From positions 19,212 through 83,211 of the forward strand of contig NZ_JACJLR010000011.1 in assembly GCF_016902345.1 (NCBI RefSeq): a DNA stretch of 64,000 nucleotides. Reading direction: 5' to 3'. The stretch comes from Mediterraneibacter glycyrrhizinilyticus (lineage in GTDB: Bacteria > Bacillota > Clostridia > Lachnospirales > Lachnospiraceae). Each line of letters starts with the position of its first letter. Position 1 is the first letter of the stretch. The notes under the pieces were generated by a model, which was not told the DNA's origin, ran no database searches, and was given only the letters and a program-made list of their open reading frames with translations. The translations under genes were made by a program, and so were the position numbers. This document shows, piece by piece, positions 1 to 7,699 of the stretch.

Positions 1-642
1 GTGATGGGAAATCTTTCCGTGATCACAACGATTCCGAATCTGATCCTTCTGTTCCTCGGTATCATTGTAGCGAGAAAAGGCGGTCAGAAAAAGACATATG
101 TACTGAGTACATGGGGATGTGTGATCATGCAGGTGTGTATGACACTTCTGTTTGTCTTCGGAGATCCGACCCAGATCAATCTGAGGTCTTTCAGCTTTAT
201 GAACATTGCGTTTGTAGTTCTCTACCTGGCTGTCAACGGCATCCGCAATATCGGCAGCAATATGATGATCCCCATGATGGCGGACTGTACAGATTATGAG
301 CTTTACCGCAGCGGACGGTATGTGCCGGGAATGGTAGCGACAGTTTATTCTTTCGTAGACAAACTGATCTCATCTTTTGCAACGACGATCGTGGGAGTCT
401 TTGTTGCGGCCATCGGTTATGCGAGCACAACACCTCAGATCGGAGATGAACTGACAACGGGCATCTTTGTGGTAACAATGTTCCTGTATAACGGTATGCC
501 GATCCTCGGCTGGGTGGCATCTATCATTGCGATGAAATTCTATCCTCTGGACGGAGCAAAGATGCAGGAGATCGAGGATCACATTGTAAAAGTAAGAGAG
601 AAAAATGCGGCATTAAATGCAGCGGGCGGAGAGCAGAAATGA
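1..642 (+). CDS. GPH-family sugar:cation symporter, C-terminal part (5' end outside window)
   Basis: The frame is open from the first base, so the start lies upstream; 213 residues are visible, under half of a typical 450-500 residue GPH (MelB/YicJ-like) carrier. Several hydrophobic helices are visible. The stretch MMADCTDYELYRSGRYVPGM resembles the conserved GPH cytoplasmic loop (D..DY..W..G.R). A basic, charged tail follows the last helix. The family imports glycosides with H+ or Na+ at the inner membrane. The stop overlaps the start of the downstream glycosidase (ATGA at 639-642), so the two are translationally coupled and the substrate is probably the one cut by that enzyme. The exact sugar cannot be read from the sequence. 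Confidence 0.85.
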   Translation: MMGNLSVITTIPNLILLFLGIIVARKGGQKKTYVLSTWGCVIMQVCMTLLFVFGDPTQINLRSFSFMNIAFVVLYLAVNGIRNIGSNMMIPMMADCTDYELYRSGRYVPGMVATVYSFVDKLISSFATTIVGVFVAAIGYASTTPQIGDELTTGIFVVTMFLYNGMPILGWVASIIAMKFYPLDGAKMQEIEDHIVKVREKNAALNAAGGEQK

Positions 643-3341
643 GAGAAGAAAACAGACATGTAATGCCCCTGTGGGGTCCATACTCAAAAAAATATATGGG
701 CATATCCCGGATCATGGAAGAGAGCAGCATTGACGGGAGCCGATTTGATCTGGTCGTTTACCCGACTTATGCAAACAGCGCTGTGCCGGTGCCGAACGTG
801 ACGGTTCCGTCGGATTATCATCCATGGGAATGTGATACGGAAGGAAAATTTTTCCGCTACCGGTATGAACTGCAGTGGAAAGACCAGCTGTATGCAGATG
901 TGGATCTTTTTGAAGTAGATGATGAGACCTGGGGAATCCGTGTGGATTATCACAACAACACCAACAAGATCCAGCACTGCCTTCTGAATCTTTTCGCAGC
1001 GATCGAATATCCTCAGAGCATGACATGTGAACCGGAACTCCCGAAAAAAAGGGAGTTCTGGAAAGCCCTGGACCATCAGGGCTTTGAATTTGCGATTTCG
1101 CGTCCATGGGAAAATCTGTTTTTTGACGGTATGAGAAGAGGCGAACAGTTCCGTGCGGATTTTACCGGCGGAATGGCGCTGGCAGAGACATTTTACGCTA
1201 TGATGTACCGGAACCGGGAGACAAAAATGTTCGGAGGAAATGCAGGAGACAGGCTGGTTTATGACAGAATGCTGGAGAACAGCTACCAGGATGCAGTGCT
1301 GACAATACGCTATTCCACATATCAGACAGACGAGGACGTTGTGTTTGACAGCAATTACGGACCGATCTGCTTTAAAGCGTGCAAGACTGCGGAAACCGTG
1401 TCAGTTCCTCTATCCCGTCTTGAAAAAGGAGAGTTCCGGCTGGAAATGTCATCCAGAGGGACAGATGGAAACGGGGTGATGTTTGACTGTCTCTGTATCA
1501 CGGAAGCGGCAGATCAGGAACAGATCCGTTTTAAAACGCACAAGAGGAATGTGATCCCGACAATTACTTTTGAAGGGGAAAAAGTCAGATACGAGTATCA
1601 CCATGGTGAGAAACCCATGTTCCTTGGGATTCTGAACAAACGTGTGCGGAGCAGGAAACTCTACTCGGGATGCCTGGAAGACGCTCTGATCACCAGGCTG
1701 ACAAACTCGGATGAGACCTATGACAATCTGACAAGAAGTTTTTCCGGAGCATTTATGGAGAAACATTCCGATGAAGGATTCTACCATACCAATGTGGTGG
1801 AAGCGATCTTTCTTCCGGGGCAGAGCACATCGGTCCAGTATGCCTATGTTGCTTCAGAAGATGTGAACCTGACGAAAAAAGAACTGGAAGACGCGTGGAA
1901 GATAAGGTCAGGAACAGCAGAGGATGACAGTGTGAATCCGGAAGGGAAAGAATATGAGTTTTCCACGAGACTGATGAAGACAGCGCTGTTTTCAAATGTA
2001 GTGTATCCCATTTACAGACATGGGGATAATATTGTTCACTATACTCCGGGAAAACGGTGGGACAGCCTGTACACATGGGATTCCGGGTTTATCGGGCTGG
2101 GACTTTTGGAATACTCAAAAGAGAGGGCAGAATACGTGCTGGACACCTACCTCTCTGAGGAAGATAACACGGACTTCGCATTTCTGGCTCACGGCTCCCT
2201 GGTGCCGACCCAGTTTTACCTGTGGAATGAACTGCTGATGCGCTCGTCAGAGCAGGAGAGGGAGAATCTGAAAAAGTATTATCCGATGCTGAGACGCTAT
2301 TACCGCTTTATGGCGGGAAAATCGGAAGGTTCCACAATGGCCAGGCTGAAGAGCGGAATGCTGACCGTTTATGATTACTTTTACAACGCAGGCGGGATGG
2401 ATGACTATCCGCCCCAGGTGGCAATGCACCAGCAGCATCTCGCGGACCGGATCGCTCCGGTCTGCAGCAGTGTGCATTTTATCCGCATCGCAAAGATCAT
2501 TCGCAATACAGCTCTATATTACGGATATGACAGCGACGTGGAAGAATACGAGGCGGATATCCGAAAAGTATCGGAGGCACTTCTTTCAAATGCCTGGGAT
2601 GAGGAGAGCGGTTATTTCGGATATGTGCTTCACGATCCGTCGGGAGAAAAGACAGAGATCTTCCGTACTCCGGAAGGAGAAAACTACAACCGGGGTGTAG
2701 ATGGGGTGACCCCTCTGATCGCCGGCGTGTGCAGTGACAGTCAGGAAAGGAGGATGATGGAGCATCTGAAATCCGAGAAAGAACTGTGGACAAATGTGGG
2801 AATCTCCACGGTGGATCAGAGCGCCCCTTATTATAACGATAATGGTTATTGGAACGGAGCAGTATGGTTCCCGTACCAGTATCTTCTGTGGAGATCCATG
2901 CTGGATATCGGCGAGGCGGAGTATGCGTTCAAAATTGCGGAGACTGCACTCTCAGCATGGAAGCAGGAGACGGATTTCAGCTATAACACATTTGAGATGA
3001 TCCAGATCGAGACGGAGAGAGGAGGATGGTTCCATCAGTTCAGCGGACTCTCAGCGCCTATTGTCGTGTGGTATCATGCGTACTACAAGAAAGGGACAGT
3101 AACGGCAGGATTCGATACATGGATCGACAGCACATGGTTTGATGATAGCTTCACAAAAGCGTGCGTCCGTTATGCAGTCAGAGAGCAGAGAGAAAATATT
3201 CTCCTTGTTGTGATGGACTCGGCTTATGATTATAATATAGAAATAAACGGAAAACCTGCCGAATGGACAGAACACGCCAGAGGTGCTTTTGAGATCCAGC
3301 TCGCACCGGGACAGGGAGAGGTTGTGATCAAAAAGAAATGA
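639..3341 (+). CDS. Six-hairpin glycoside hydrolase (GH63/mannosylglycerate-hydrolase-like)
   Basis: A 900-residue protein without a signal peptide, so probably cytoplasmic. The N-terminal ~400 residues look beta-rich. From about residue 460 an (alpha/alpha)6-barrel pattern begins: WDSLYTWDSGFIG, then GGMDDYPPQVA near residue 585 and YWNGAVWFPYQYLLWRSM further on. WDSGF.G and G(M/L)DDYP are characteristic of clan GH-G enzymes (GH37/GH63), where the Asp in DDYP is the general acid. NTFEMIQIETERGGWFHQF probably carries the base. A short beta domain closes the protein. It overlaps its transporter (upstream) and its AraC regulator (downstream) by 4 bases each. The most likely role is hydrolysis of an imported alpha-glycoside; substrate unknown. 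Trehalase-like activity is an alternative. Confidence 0.75.
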   Translation: MREENRHVMPLWGPYSKKYMGISRIMEESSIDGSRFDLVVYPTYANSAVPVPNVTVPSDYHPWECDTEGKFFRYRYELQWKDQLYADVDLFEVDDETWGIRVDYHNNTNKIQHCLLNLFAAIEYPQSMTCEPELPKKREFWKALDHQGFEFAISRPWENLFFDGMRRGEQFRADFTGGMALAETFYAMMYRNRETKMFGGNAGDRLVYDRMLENSYQDAVLTIRYSTYQTDEDVVFDSNYGPICFKACKTAETVSVPLSRLEKGEFRLEMSSRGTDGNGVMFDCLCITEAADQEQIRFKTHKRNVIPTITFEGEKVRYEYHHGEKPMFLGILNKRVRSRKLYSGCLEDALITRLTNSDETYDNLTRSFSGAFMEKHSDEGFYHTNVVEAIFLPGQSTSVQYAYVASEDVNLTKKELEDAWKIRSGTAEDDSVNPEGKEYEFSTRLMKTALFSNVVYPIYRHGDNIVHYTPGKRWDSLYTWDSGFIGLGLLEYSKERAEYVLDTYLSEEDNTDFAFLAHGSLVPTQFYLWNELLMRSSEQERENLKKYYPMLRRYYRFMAGKSEGSTMARLKSGMLTVYDYFYNAGGMDDYPPQVAMHQQHLADRIAPVCSSVHFIRIAKIIRNTALYYGYDSDVEEYEADIRKVSEALLSNAWDEESGYFGYVLHDPSGEKTEIFRTPEGENYNRGVDGVTPLIAGVCSDSQERRMMEHLKSEKELWTNVGISTVDQSAPYYNDNGYWNGAVWFPYQYLLWRSMLDIGEAEYAFKIAETALSAWKQETDFSYNTFEMIQIETERGGWFHQFSGLSAPIVVWYHAYYKKGTVTAGFDTWIDSTWFDDSFTKACVRYAVREQRENILLVVMDSAYDYNIEINGKPAEWTEHARGAFEIQLAPGQGEVVIKKK

Positions 3342-4213
3342 ACAGCTACTATGACGAGTATACCGGATATCAGGCAATGCTGAGCTCCAGCATGGAGATC
3401 CATCTTTACAGGAACAAGGATATGGCCCCCCTGGAAGAACACTGCCATGATTTTTATGAGATGTTTTTTCTTGCTGATGGAAATGTGACTTTTCTGATCG
3501 ATGAAGAAGAATATGTGATGAACCGGGAGGATATCCTTCTCCTTCCTCCCGGTATTTTCCACAGGGAAATTCCCGGACCAGGATACTATGAGAGGATCAT
3601 ACTGAGGCTGAATCCATGGTATTTGACCCGGCTTTCGACAAGAAAGACGAATCTGGCGAGCTGCTTCGTGTTTTCTGAAGAAAAGGGATACCTGCTGAAG
3701 GCAGAACCTTTCGAGAGGAACCGTATCAGGGCGGTCCTGTATGTGCTTCTTCAGGAGACAAAAGGAAATGATTTTGGGAAAGACATTCTGATTGAGTCTG
3801 AATTGAAGAGACTCCTGATCATGATGAACCGGTGTCAGTCGCTGAACATACCGGCAGAGAAAGCGGATACGCAGGAGGGCGGGAAAAACATGCAGGAAAT
3901 CCTCCGGTATATCAATCAGCATTATACGGAGAACATCACACTGGACCTGCTCTGTGAAAAATTCTATATCAGTAAATTCTATCTTTCGAGAAGTTTTGAA
4001 CGACTGACCGGACAGAGTATTTATAAATATATCCTGGAAAAGCGGATGATCATGGCGCGGCAGCTCCTGCTGTTCGGAGAACGTCCGACGGAGATATACA
4101 CCCTTTGCGGTTTTACCAATTACAGTAATTTTTACCGAGCATTCAAGAAATATTATGAGATGTCTCCAAGCCAGTTTTTGAAAAATATCACCAGTATGGA
4201 ACAGATGACGTGA
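3338..4213 (+). CDS. AraC-family transcriptional regulator with cupin sensor domain
   Basis: 291 residues. The N-terminal half has a cupin-like fold signature (EEHCHDFYEMFFLADGNVTF, then LLPPGIFH), typical of sugar-sensing AraC regulators. The C-terminal ~100 residues hold two helix-turn-helix units: ITLDLLCEKFYISKFYLSRSF, then IYTLCGFTNYSNFYRAFKKYYEMSPSQF, the classic AraC signature ending in SPSQF. The start ATG overlaps the glycosidase stop (ATGA), so it belongs to the transporter-glycosidase-regulator operon. It most likely activates that operon in response to its sugar. Confidence 0.9.
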   Translation: MNSYYDEYTGYQAMLSSSMEIHLYRNKDMAPLEEHCHDFYEMFFLADGNVTFLIDEEEYVMNREDILLLPPGIFHREIPGPGYYERIILRLNPWYLTRLSTRKTNLASCFVFSEEKGYLLKAEPFERNRIRAVLYVLLQETKGNDFGKDILIESELKRLLIMMNRCQSLNIPAEKADTQEGGKNMQEILRYINQHYTENITLDLLCEKFYISKFYLSRSFERLTGQSIYKYILEKRMIMARQLLLFGERPTEIYTLCGFTNYSNFYRAFKKYYEMSPSQFLKNITSMEQMT

Positions 4214-4217
4214 AATA

Positions 4218-4249
4218 TTGTATACAAATTTTGTGTCTTAAGTTATAAT
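4218..4249 (+). promoter_or_regulatory. Possible promoter of the MNT/HEPN pair
   Basis: A perfect TATAAT at 4244-4249 lies 26 bases before the MNT start. The best -35 candidate, TTGTAT at 4218-4223, is 20 bases away, longer than ideal. Confidence 0.4.
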
Positions 4250-4275
4250 TTAGGAAAAGAAAACGGGGTGAAGTA

Positions 4276-4611
4276 ATGGCAGTGGATATTAGCAATATTT
4301 TGCAGATTTTTGCAAAGGAGATCAGAAATCTGTTTCAAAATGCATTGGACAGTGTGATCGTGTATGGTTCATATGCCCGCGGAGATTATAATGAGTTATC
4401 AGACATTGATGTGATGATCCTGGTTGACCTTCCGGATACGGAAATAAAGAAGAGATTTGATGAAGTCAGCGATTTGGCATTTTCTTTCTTGATGAAGTAT
4501 GGCGTGGATATTTCGCCGACTGTAAAAAATGTGGAGCACTTTAATTATTGGGTGGATAATCTGCCTTATTATCGGAATGTAAGAGATGAGGGGGTAAAGC
4601 TCAGTGCATGA
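4276..4611 (+). CDS. MNT-type nucleotidyltransferase (antitoxin-like partner of HEPN)
   Basis: 111 residues forming a minimal nucleotidyltransferase. VYGSYARGDYNELSDIDVMI is the signature GS-x(n)-DxD metal-binding motif at residues ~34-54, and GVDISPTVKN later supplies a candidate third acidic residue. In characterised MNT/HEPN modules the MNT protein AMPylates a tyrosine of the HEPN RNase and neutralises it. The ribosome site is GGGGTGAAG just before the ATG. It overlaps the HEPN gene by 8 bases, the usual order for this module. The antitoxin role is inferred from family and context. Confidence 0.85.
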   Translation: MAVDISNILQIFAKEIRNLFQNALDSVIVYGSYARGDYNELSDIDVMILVDLPDTEIKKRFDEVSDLAFSFLMKYGVDISPTVKNVEHFNYWVDNLPYYRNVRDEGVKLSA

Positions 4612-4924
4612 TGTCAATAAAGATGTAGAATTATCAAAATACAGATATTCTCTTGCGGAAGAAACATATAGAAATGCAAAAATGTGTTTTGACAATGGAT
4701 TTTACCGTGACTGTATCAATCGTTCATACTATTCTGTGTTTTACGGAATCAGAGCAGTTCTGGCGTTGGGAAGCATTGATTTTAAGAGACACAAAGATGT
4801 TGTTGCATATTTTAACAAGGAATATGTCGCTACAGGAAAGTTCCCGGGTGAAATGGGGAGACGGCTGGTGCGGTTAAAAACGAAAACTCTTATCAAAGCC
4901 TATCTGGAAAAAGAACAGAAATAG
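4604..4924 (+). CDS. HEPN-domain protein, apparently internally shortened
   Basis: 106 residues. The N-terminal part matches PF05168-type HEPN proteins: YRYSLAEETYRNAKMCFDNG, then RDCINRSYYSVFYGIRAVL. The position often occupied by the RNase His of the RX4-6H motif (R-x6-H) is Tyr here (RSYYSVFY), although some family members also lack this His. After GRRLVRLK the expected ~25-30 residues are missing and the protein ends quickly in LIKAYLEKEQK. It is therefore shorter than the usual ~125-135 residues, and I infer an internal deletion. It is paired with the upstream MNT gene (8-base overlap). The toxin may be inactive. Confidence 0.75.
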   Translation: MHDVNKDVELSKYRYSLAEETYRNAKMCFDNGFYRDCINRSYYSVFYGIRAVLALGSIDFKRHKDVVAYFNKEYVATGKFPGEMGRRLVRLKTKTLIKAYLEKEQK

Positions 4925-4986
4925 CCTTATAAGCCGGAAAAGCCTGAAAATGTCAGCGTAGAAGTTCACAAATTCTCCAAAACCCC

Positions 4987-5015
4987 TTGAAATCGGCATT
5001 ATAACGAGTTATATT
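4987..5015 (+). promoter_or_regulatory. Promoter of the FMN-riboswitch/ribU transcript
   Basis: TTGAAA at 4987-4992, a 17-base spacer, then TATATT at 5010-5015. It sits about 20 bases before the riboswitch begins, as expected for its transcription start. Confidence 0.7.
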
Positions 5016-5035
5016 AATATGTGGAAAAAGTAATA

Positions 5036-5164
5036 AATCTTCGGGGTCGGGTGAAATTCCCAACCGGCGGTATAGTCCGCGACCCGCTGTTTAAGCGGCT
5101 GAACCGGTGACTCGTTACAGGGAATTCCGGTACCGACAGTATAGTCTGGATGAGAGAAGAAATT
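5036..5164 (+). promoter_or_regulatory. FMN riboswitch (RFN element)
   Basis: The sequence shows the RFN hallmarks in order: TCGGGGTCGGGTGAAATTCC, CAACCGGCGGTATAGTCCGCGA, a variable GCTGTTTAAGCGGC hairpin, GAACCGGTGA, GGAATTCCGGTACCGACAGTATAGTCTGGATG, and GAGAGAAG closing P1. This six-way junction binds FMN. It lies upstream of ribU and is followed by an intrinsic terminator at 5214-5243, so FMN most likely causes premature termination and shuts off riboflavin uptake. Confidence 0.95.
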
Positions 5165-5213
5165 CACTTTTTATTGAAGAAAATTCAATAAGAAATGTCA
5201 TGAACGCATATGT

Positions 5214-5243
5214 AACCCCGAACCTTACGGTTTGGGGTTTTTC
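5214..5243 (+). terminator. Riboswitch-controlled terminator before ribU
   Basis: AACCCCGAACC (5214-5224), a TTAC loop, then GGTTTGGGGTT (5229-5239; one G-U pair) running into a T-run. This is the expression platform of the FMN riboswitch. Confidence 0.85.
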
Positions 5244-5412
5244 TATGCCGGGGATGCAGAGATGCCGCTATCAGTTGAACTCTGCAGAACCATATTGACA
5301 GGATTTCCTGGGAGATTTCCTTTTTTCAGTTATCTGTCTGCTGATCTGGCGCAGACATTATCAGCGGTCCATTTTAAAAGTGGGCGCAAAAAAGAAAAAG
5401 GAGAGATGGAAA

Positions 5413-6039
5413 ATGAGTACAGAAACAAAAGCAGCAGTTCATTCGGAGCCCAGACTGGGCGTAAAGGCACTTGTAAAGATCGGAATGCTCGCGGCAGTGG
5501 CGGTCATCCTGATGCTTTTCGAGATTCCTCTTCCATTCGCACCGTCATTTTATGAAATCGACTTCAGCGAGGTTCCGGTCCTTGTAGGATGCTTTGCGAT
5601 GGGGCCCTTCGCGGGAGCTCTGATCGAATTTGTGAAGATTCTTTTGAATTTTGTGATAACAGGAACAGACACCGCAGGGGTGGGAGAGATCGCGAACTTT
5701 ATCATCGGTTGTTCCCTCTGTGTTCCGGCAGGGCTGATCTACCGCCGGAACAGGACACGGAAAAATGCACTGATCGGCATGGTGGTCGGGACAGTGACGA
5801 TGACGGTGATCGGATGTATCATCAATGCTTTTGTCCTCCTTCCAACATATGCTGTTGCGTTCGGGATGCCGATCGACGCACTGGTGAGTATGGGGACAGC
5901 TGTGAACTCAAATATTACAAACCTGTTTACATTTGTGATGTTTGCCGTCGCACCATTCAATCTACTCAAGGGAATCCTTGTTTCAGTCATTGTATTTCTT
6001 ATCTATAAGAAAATCAGTCCGGTGTTCAGAATGCACTGA
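5413..6039 (+). CDS. ribU: ECF transporter riboflavin-binding S component RibU
   Basis: 208 residues from the ATG at 5413, which follows AAAGGAG; an upstream in-frame GTG at 5380 lacks such a site. Six hydrophobic helices are visible. The segment MLFEIPLPFAPSFYEIDFSEVPVLVG is the RibU signature (PxxPxFLxxDxSDxP-like) and FAMGPFAGALIEFVKILLN follows. RibU is the membrane subunit that binds riboflavin and works with the shared EcfA/A'/T module encoded elsewhere. The FMN riboswitch directly upstream supports the substrate assignment. A strong terminator follows, so the unit is monocistronic. Confidence 0.95.
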   Translation: MSTETKAAVHSEPRLGVKALVKIGMLAAVAVILMLFEIPLPFAPSFYEIDFSEVPVLVGCFAMGPFAGALIEFVKILLNFVITGTDTAGVGEIANFIIGCSLCVPAGLIYRRNRTRKNALIGMVVGTVTMTVIGCIINAFVLLPTYAVAFGMPIDALVSMGTAVNSNITNLFTFVMFAVAPFNLLKGILVSVIVFLIYKKISPVFRMH

Positions 6040-6082
6040 TCTGCCAAAAAAAGAGCAGATATGTAGAGAGATTTTTGTGAAA

Positions 6083-6117
6083 AAAGCAGACCTGGAGGAA
6101 GGTCTGCTTTAATTTTT
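6083..6117 (+). terminator. Intrinsic terminator of ribU
   Basis: AAAGCAGACC (6083-6092), an 8-base loop, a perfect GGTCTGCTTT arm (6101-6110), then AATTTTT. Confidence 0.9.
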
Positions 6118-6158
6118 CTGGTAAAAACAGGAGAAAGAGAAAAACGGAAATAAAAAAG

Positions 6159-6187
6159 TTGACAAATTAAGATTTTTATAATAGAAT
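6159..6187 (+). promoter_or_regulatory. Promoter of the cell-wall hydrolase gene
   Basis: TTGACA at 6159-6164, a 17-base spacer, TAGAAT at 6182-6187. It leaves a ~100-base AT-rich leader before the start codon. Confidence 0.65.
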
Positions 6188-6294
6188 AGCCTCCGTAACA
6201 ATTTTGTAATATCTGTAATAAAAATGAAAACAACTGCATATGTTTTAATTAAGATATACGTAAAGATATTGCAATATGTTAAGAGGAGGAGTAT

Positions 6295-6942
6295 ATGAAA
6301 CAACATAAAAACAGGCGGATCCTTATGTCTTTGTATGCCGCCGCAACAAGTATGACAGTTCTGACCGGCTTTACCAGCCTGGCGGCGGAAACAGAGCCGA
6401 TCAGTATTCAGACTACAGTTTCCGGTGAGGAGACTGCGGATTGGGGATTTTCTGATATTGCAGGGGAGATGCATGAGGAAGTCCTTACAGAGACAAAAAC
6501 GGCAGCAGAGGAAGCACAGCAGGCTTATATCAAGAAACAGGAAGAAGAACGCAAAGCAGCAGAAGAAGCTGCCCGCATTGCTGCAGAGAAGGCTGCTGCA
6601 GAAGCTGCGGCACAGGAAGAAAAAGAACTTCTGGCTTCCCTGATCTTCTGTGAGGCGGGAAACCAGCCCTACGAAGGACAGGTGGCGGTCGGCGCAGTAG
6701 TCATGAACCGTGTGAAAAGTGGTTCCTATCCGGATACGATCTCGGACGTCATTTACCAGTCCGGACAGTTTACGCCGGCGATGACCGGATGGCTTGACTC
6801 CGTCCGGGCGAGCAGCGGATATACTGAGTCTGCGATGCAGGCGGCGGAAGACGCACTTGCGGGAAGCAACCCGGTGGGTGACTGCCTTTACTTCAGCACA
6901 GGCGGCTGGGGAATGCAGATCGGAGATCATTATTTCCATTAA
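6295..6942 (+). CDS. Secreted cell wall hydrolase, SleB/CwlJ family (Hydrolase_2)
   Basis: 215 residues. A signal peptide (MKQHKNRRILMSLYAAATSM...) probably ends after SLAA near residue 31. Residues ~65-110 form an Ala/Glu/Lys-rich coiled-coil linker. The C-terminal ~105 residues match the SleB-type catalytic domain: LLASLIFCEAGNQPYEGQV, VAVGAVVMNRVKSGSYPDTI, YQSGQFTPAM and a C-terminal GDHYFH. The Glu of FCEAG is the likely catalytic acid. SleB is a lytic transglycosylase of spore cortex, but many Lachnospiraceae carry secreted coiled-coil versions used in vegetative wall turnover. The ribosome site is AGAGGAGG, and the gene has its own promoter. Confidence 0.9.
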   Translation: MKQHKNRRILMSLYAAATSMTVLTGFTSLAAETEPISIQTTVSGEETADWGFSDIAGEMHEEVLTETKTAAEEAQQAYIKKQEEERKAAEEAARIAAEKAAAEAAAQEEKELLASLIFCEAGNQPYEGQVAVGAVVMNRVKSGSYPDTISDVIYQSGQFTPAMTGWLDSVRASSGYTESAMQAAEDALAGSNPVGDCLYFSTGGWGMQIGDHYFH

Positions 6943-7003
6943 AAATATCAAACAGTTATCAACAGATACTGATCGGACAGACATATGAAATCGATATGAA
7001 GTC

Positions 7004-7046
7004 AACGGCTCCTGATAAGAATATTCAGCTCTTATCAGGAGTCGTT
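7004..7046 (+). repeat. 17-bp inverted repeat, possible terminator
   Basis: AACGGCTCCTGATAAGA (7004-7020) pairs with 7030-7046 with a single G-U pair. The following bases are not T-rich (CTGTATGG), and a perfect TATAAT lies at 7054-7059, so it may end the hydrolase transcript or lie next to the promoter of the downstream GNAT gene. Confidence 0.6.
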
Positions 7047-7122
7047 CTGTATGGTATAATAATCGAGTTGTACGCAATACAGACCAGCATAGATTTTGTC
7101 TTGATTTTGGGGGAAACAGGAA

Positions 7123-7614
7123 ATGAAGATCAAAGTGAGAAAATATACCATACAGGATACCCTTGCTGCCATAGAAATCTGGAATCAGGTGGTCGAGGAT
7201 GGTGTGGCATTTCCCCAGGAGGAAATGCTGAACGAAGAGACCGGAAGGGATTTTTTTGAAGAACAGTCCTATACCGGGATCGCATACGATGAGGAAAGCG
7301 GCGAGATCGTCGGGCTGTATATCCTGCATCCGAATAACGTAGGAAGATGCGGACATATCTGCAACGCAAGCTATGCAGTGCGAAGAGATGTGCGAGGCTG
7401 CCATATCGGGGAAAAACTGGTCACCCACTGCCTGGAGACCGCGAAGACCCTGGGATTTAAGATCTTGCAGTTTAACGCGGTGGTCCGCAGTAATACATAT
7501 GCGCTGAGACTTTATAAAAAACTCGGGTTCGTGCAGCTGGGGATCATACCGGGAGGGTTCCGGATGAAAAACGGGTCTTATGAAGATATTATCCCTCATT
7601 ACTATGTTTTATGA
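7123..7614 (+). CDS. GNAT-family N-acetyltransferase
   Basis: 163 residues covering one GNAT domain. GEIVGLYILHPN is the beta-4 strand, and YAVRRDVRGCHIGEKLVTHCLETAK is motif A, with the R-x-x-G-x-G/A acetyl-CoA pyrophosphate loop written as RDVRGCHIG. NAVVRSNTYALRLYKKLGFVQLGIIPGGF is motif B, with the usual N..A..LY...GF pattern. Close relatives are annotated as general or phosphinothricin-like acetyltransferases; the acceptor cannot be deduced. The ribosome site is ACAGGAA. It is convergent with topB. Confidence 0.85.
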   Translation: MKIKVRKYTIQDTLAAIEIWNQVVEDGVAFPQEEMLNEETGRDFFEEQSYTGIAYDEESGEIVGLYILHPNNVGRCGHICNASYAVRRDVRGCHIGEKLVTHCLETAKTLGFKILQFNAVVRSNTYALRLYKKLGFVQLGIIPGGFRMKNGSYEDIIPHYYVL

Positions 7615-7650
7615 TCAAAGACTGAATATTCTTAAAAGACAGAAAATACC

Positions 7651-7692
7651 AACGGGTACCGTGCACTTTTGCAAAAGTACACGGTACCCGTT
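7651..7692. terminator. Long hairpin between convergent genes, probable bidirectional terminator
   Basis: A 20-base arm AACGGGTACCGTGCACTTTT (7651-7670) and its complement at 7673-7692 (one mismatch, 2-base loop) lie between the GNAT stop (7614) and the topB stop (7700). A-run on the + strand side means T-run precedes rather than follows on the minus strand, so termination efficiency is uncertain. Confidence 0.65.
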
Positions 7693-7699
7693 AAAAAAA

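Noticed and set aside
6109..7599. 496-residue minus-strand frame opposite ribU terminator, hydrolase and GNAT genes
   Set aside because: Crosses three independent plus-strand units and their control signals; composition is antisense-like.
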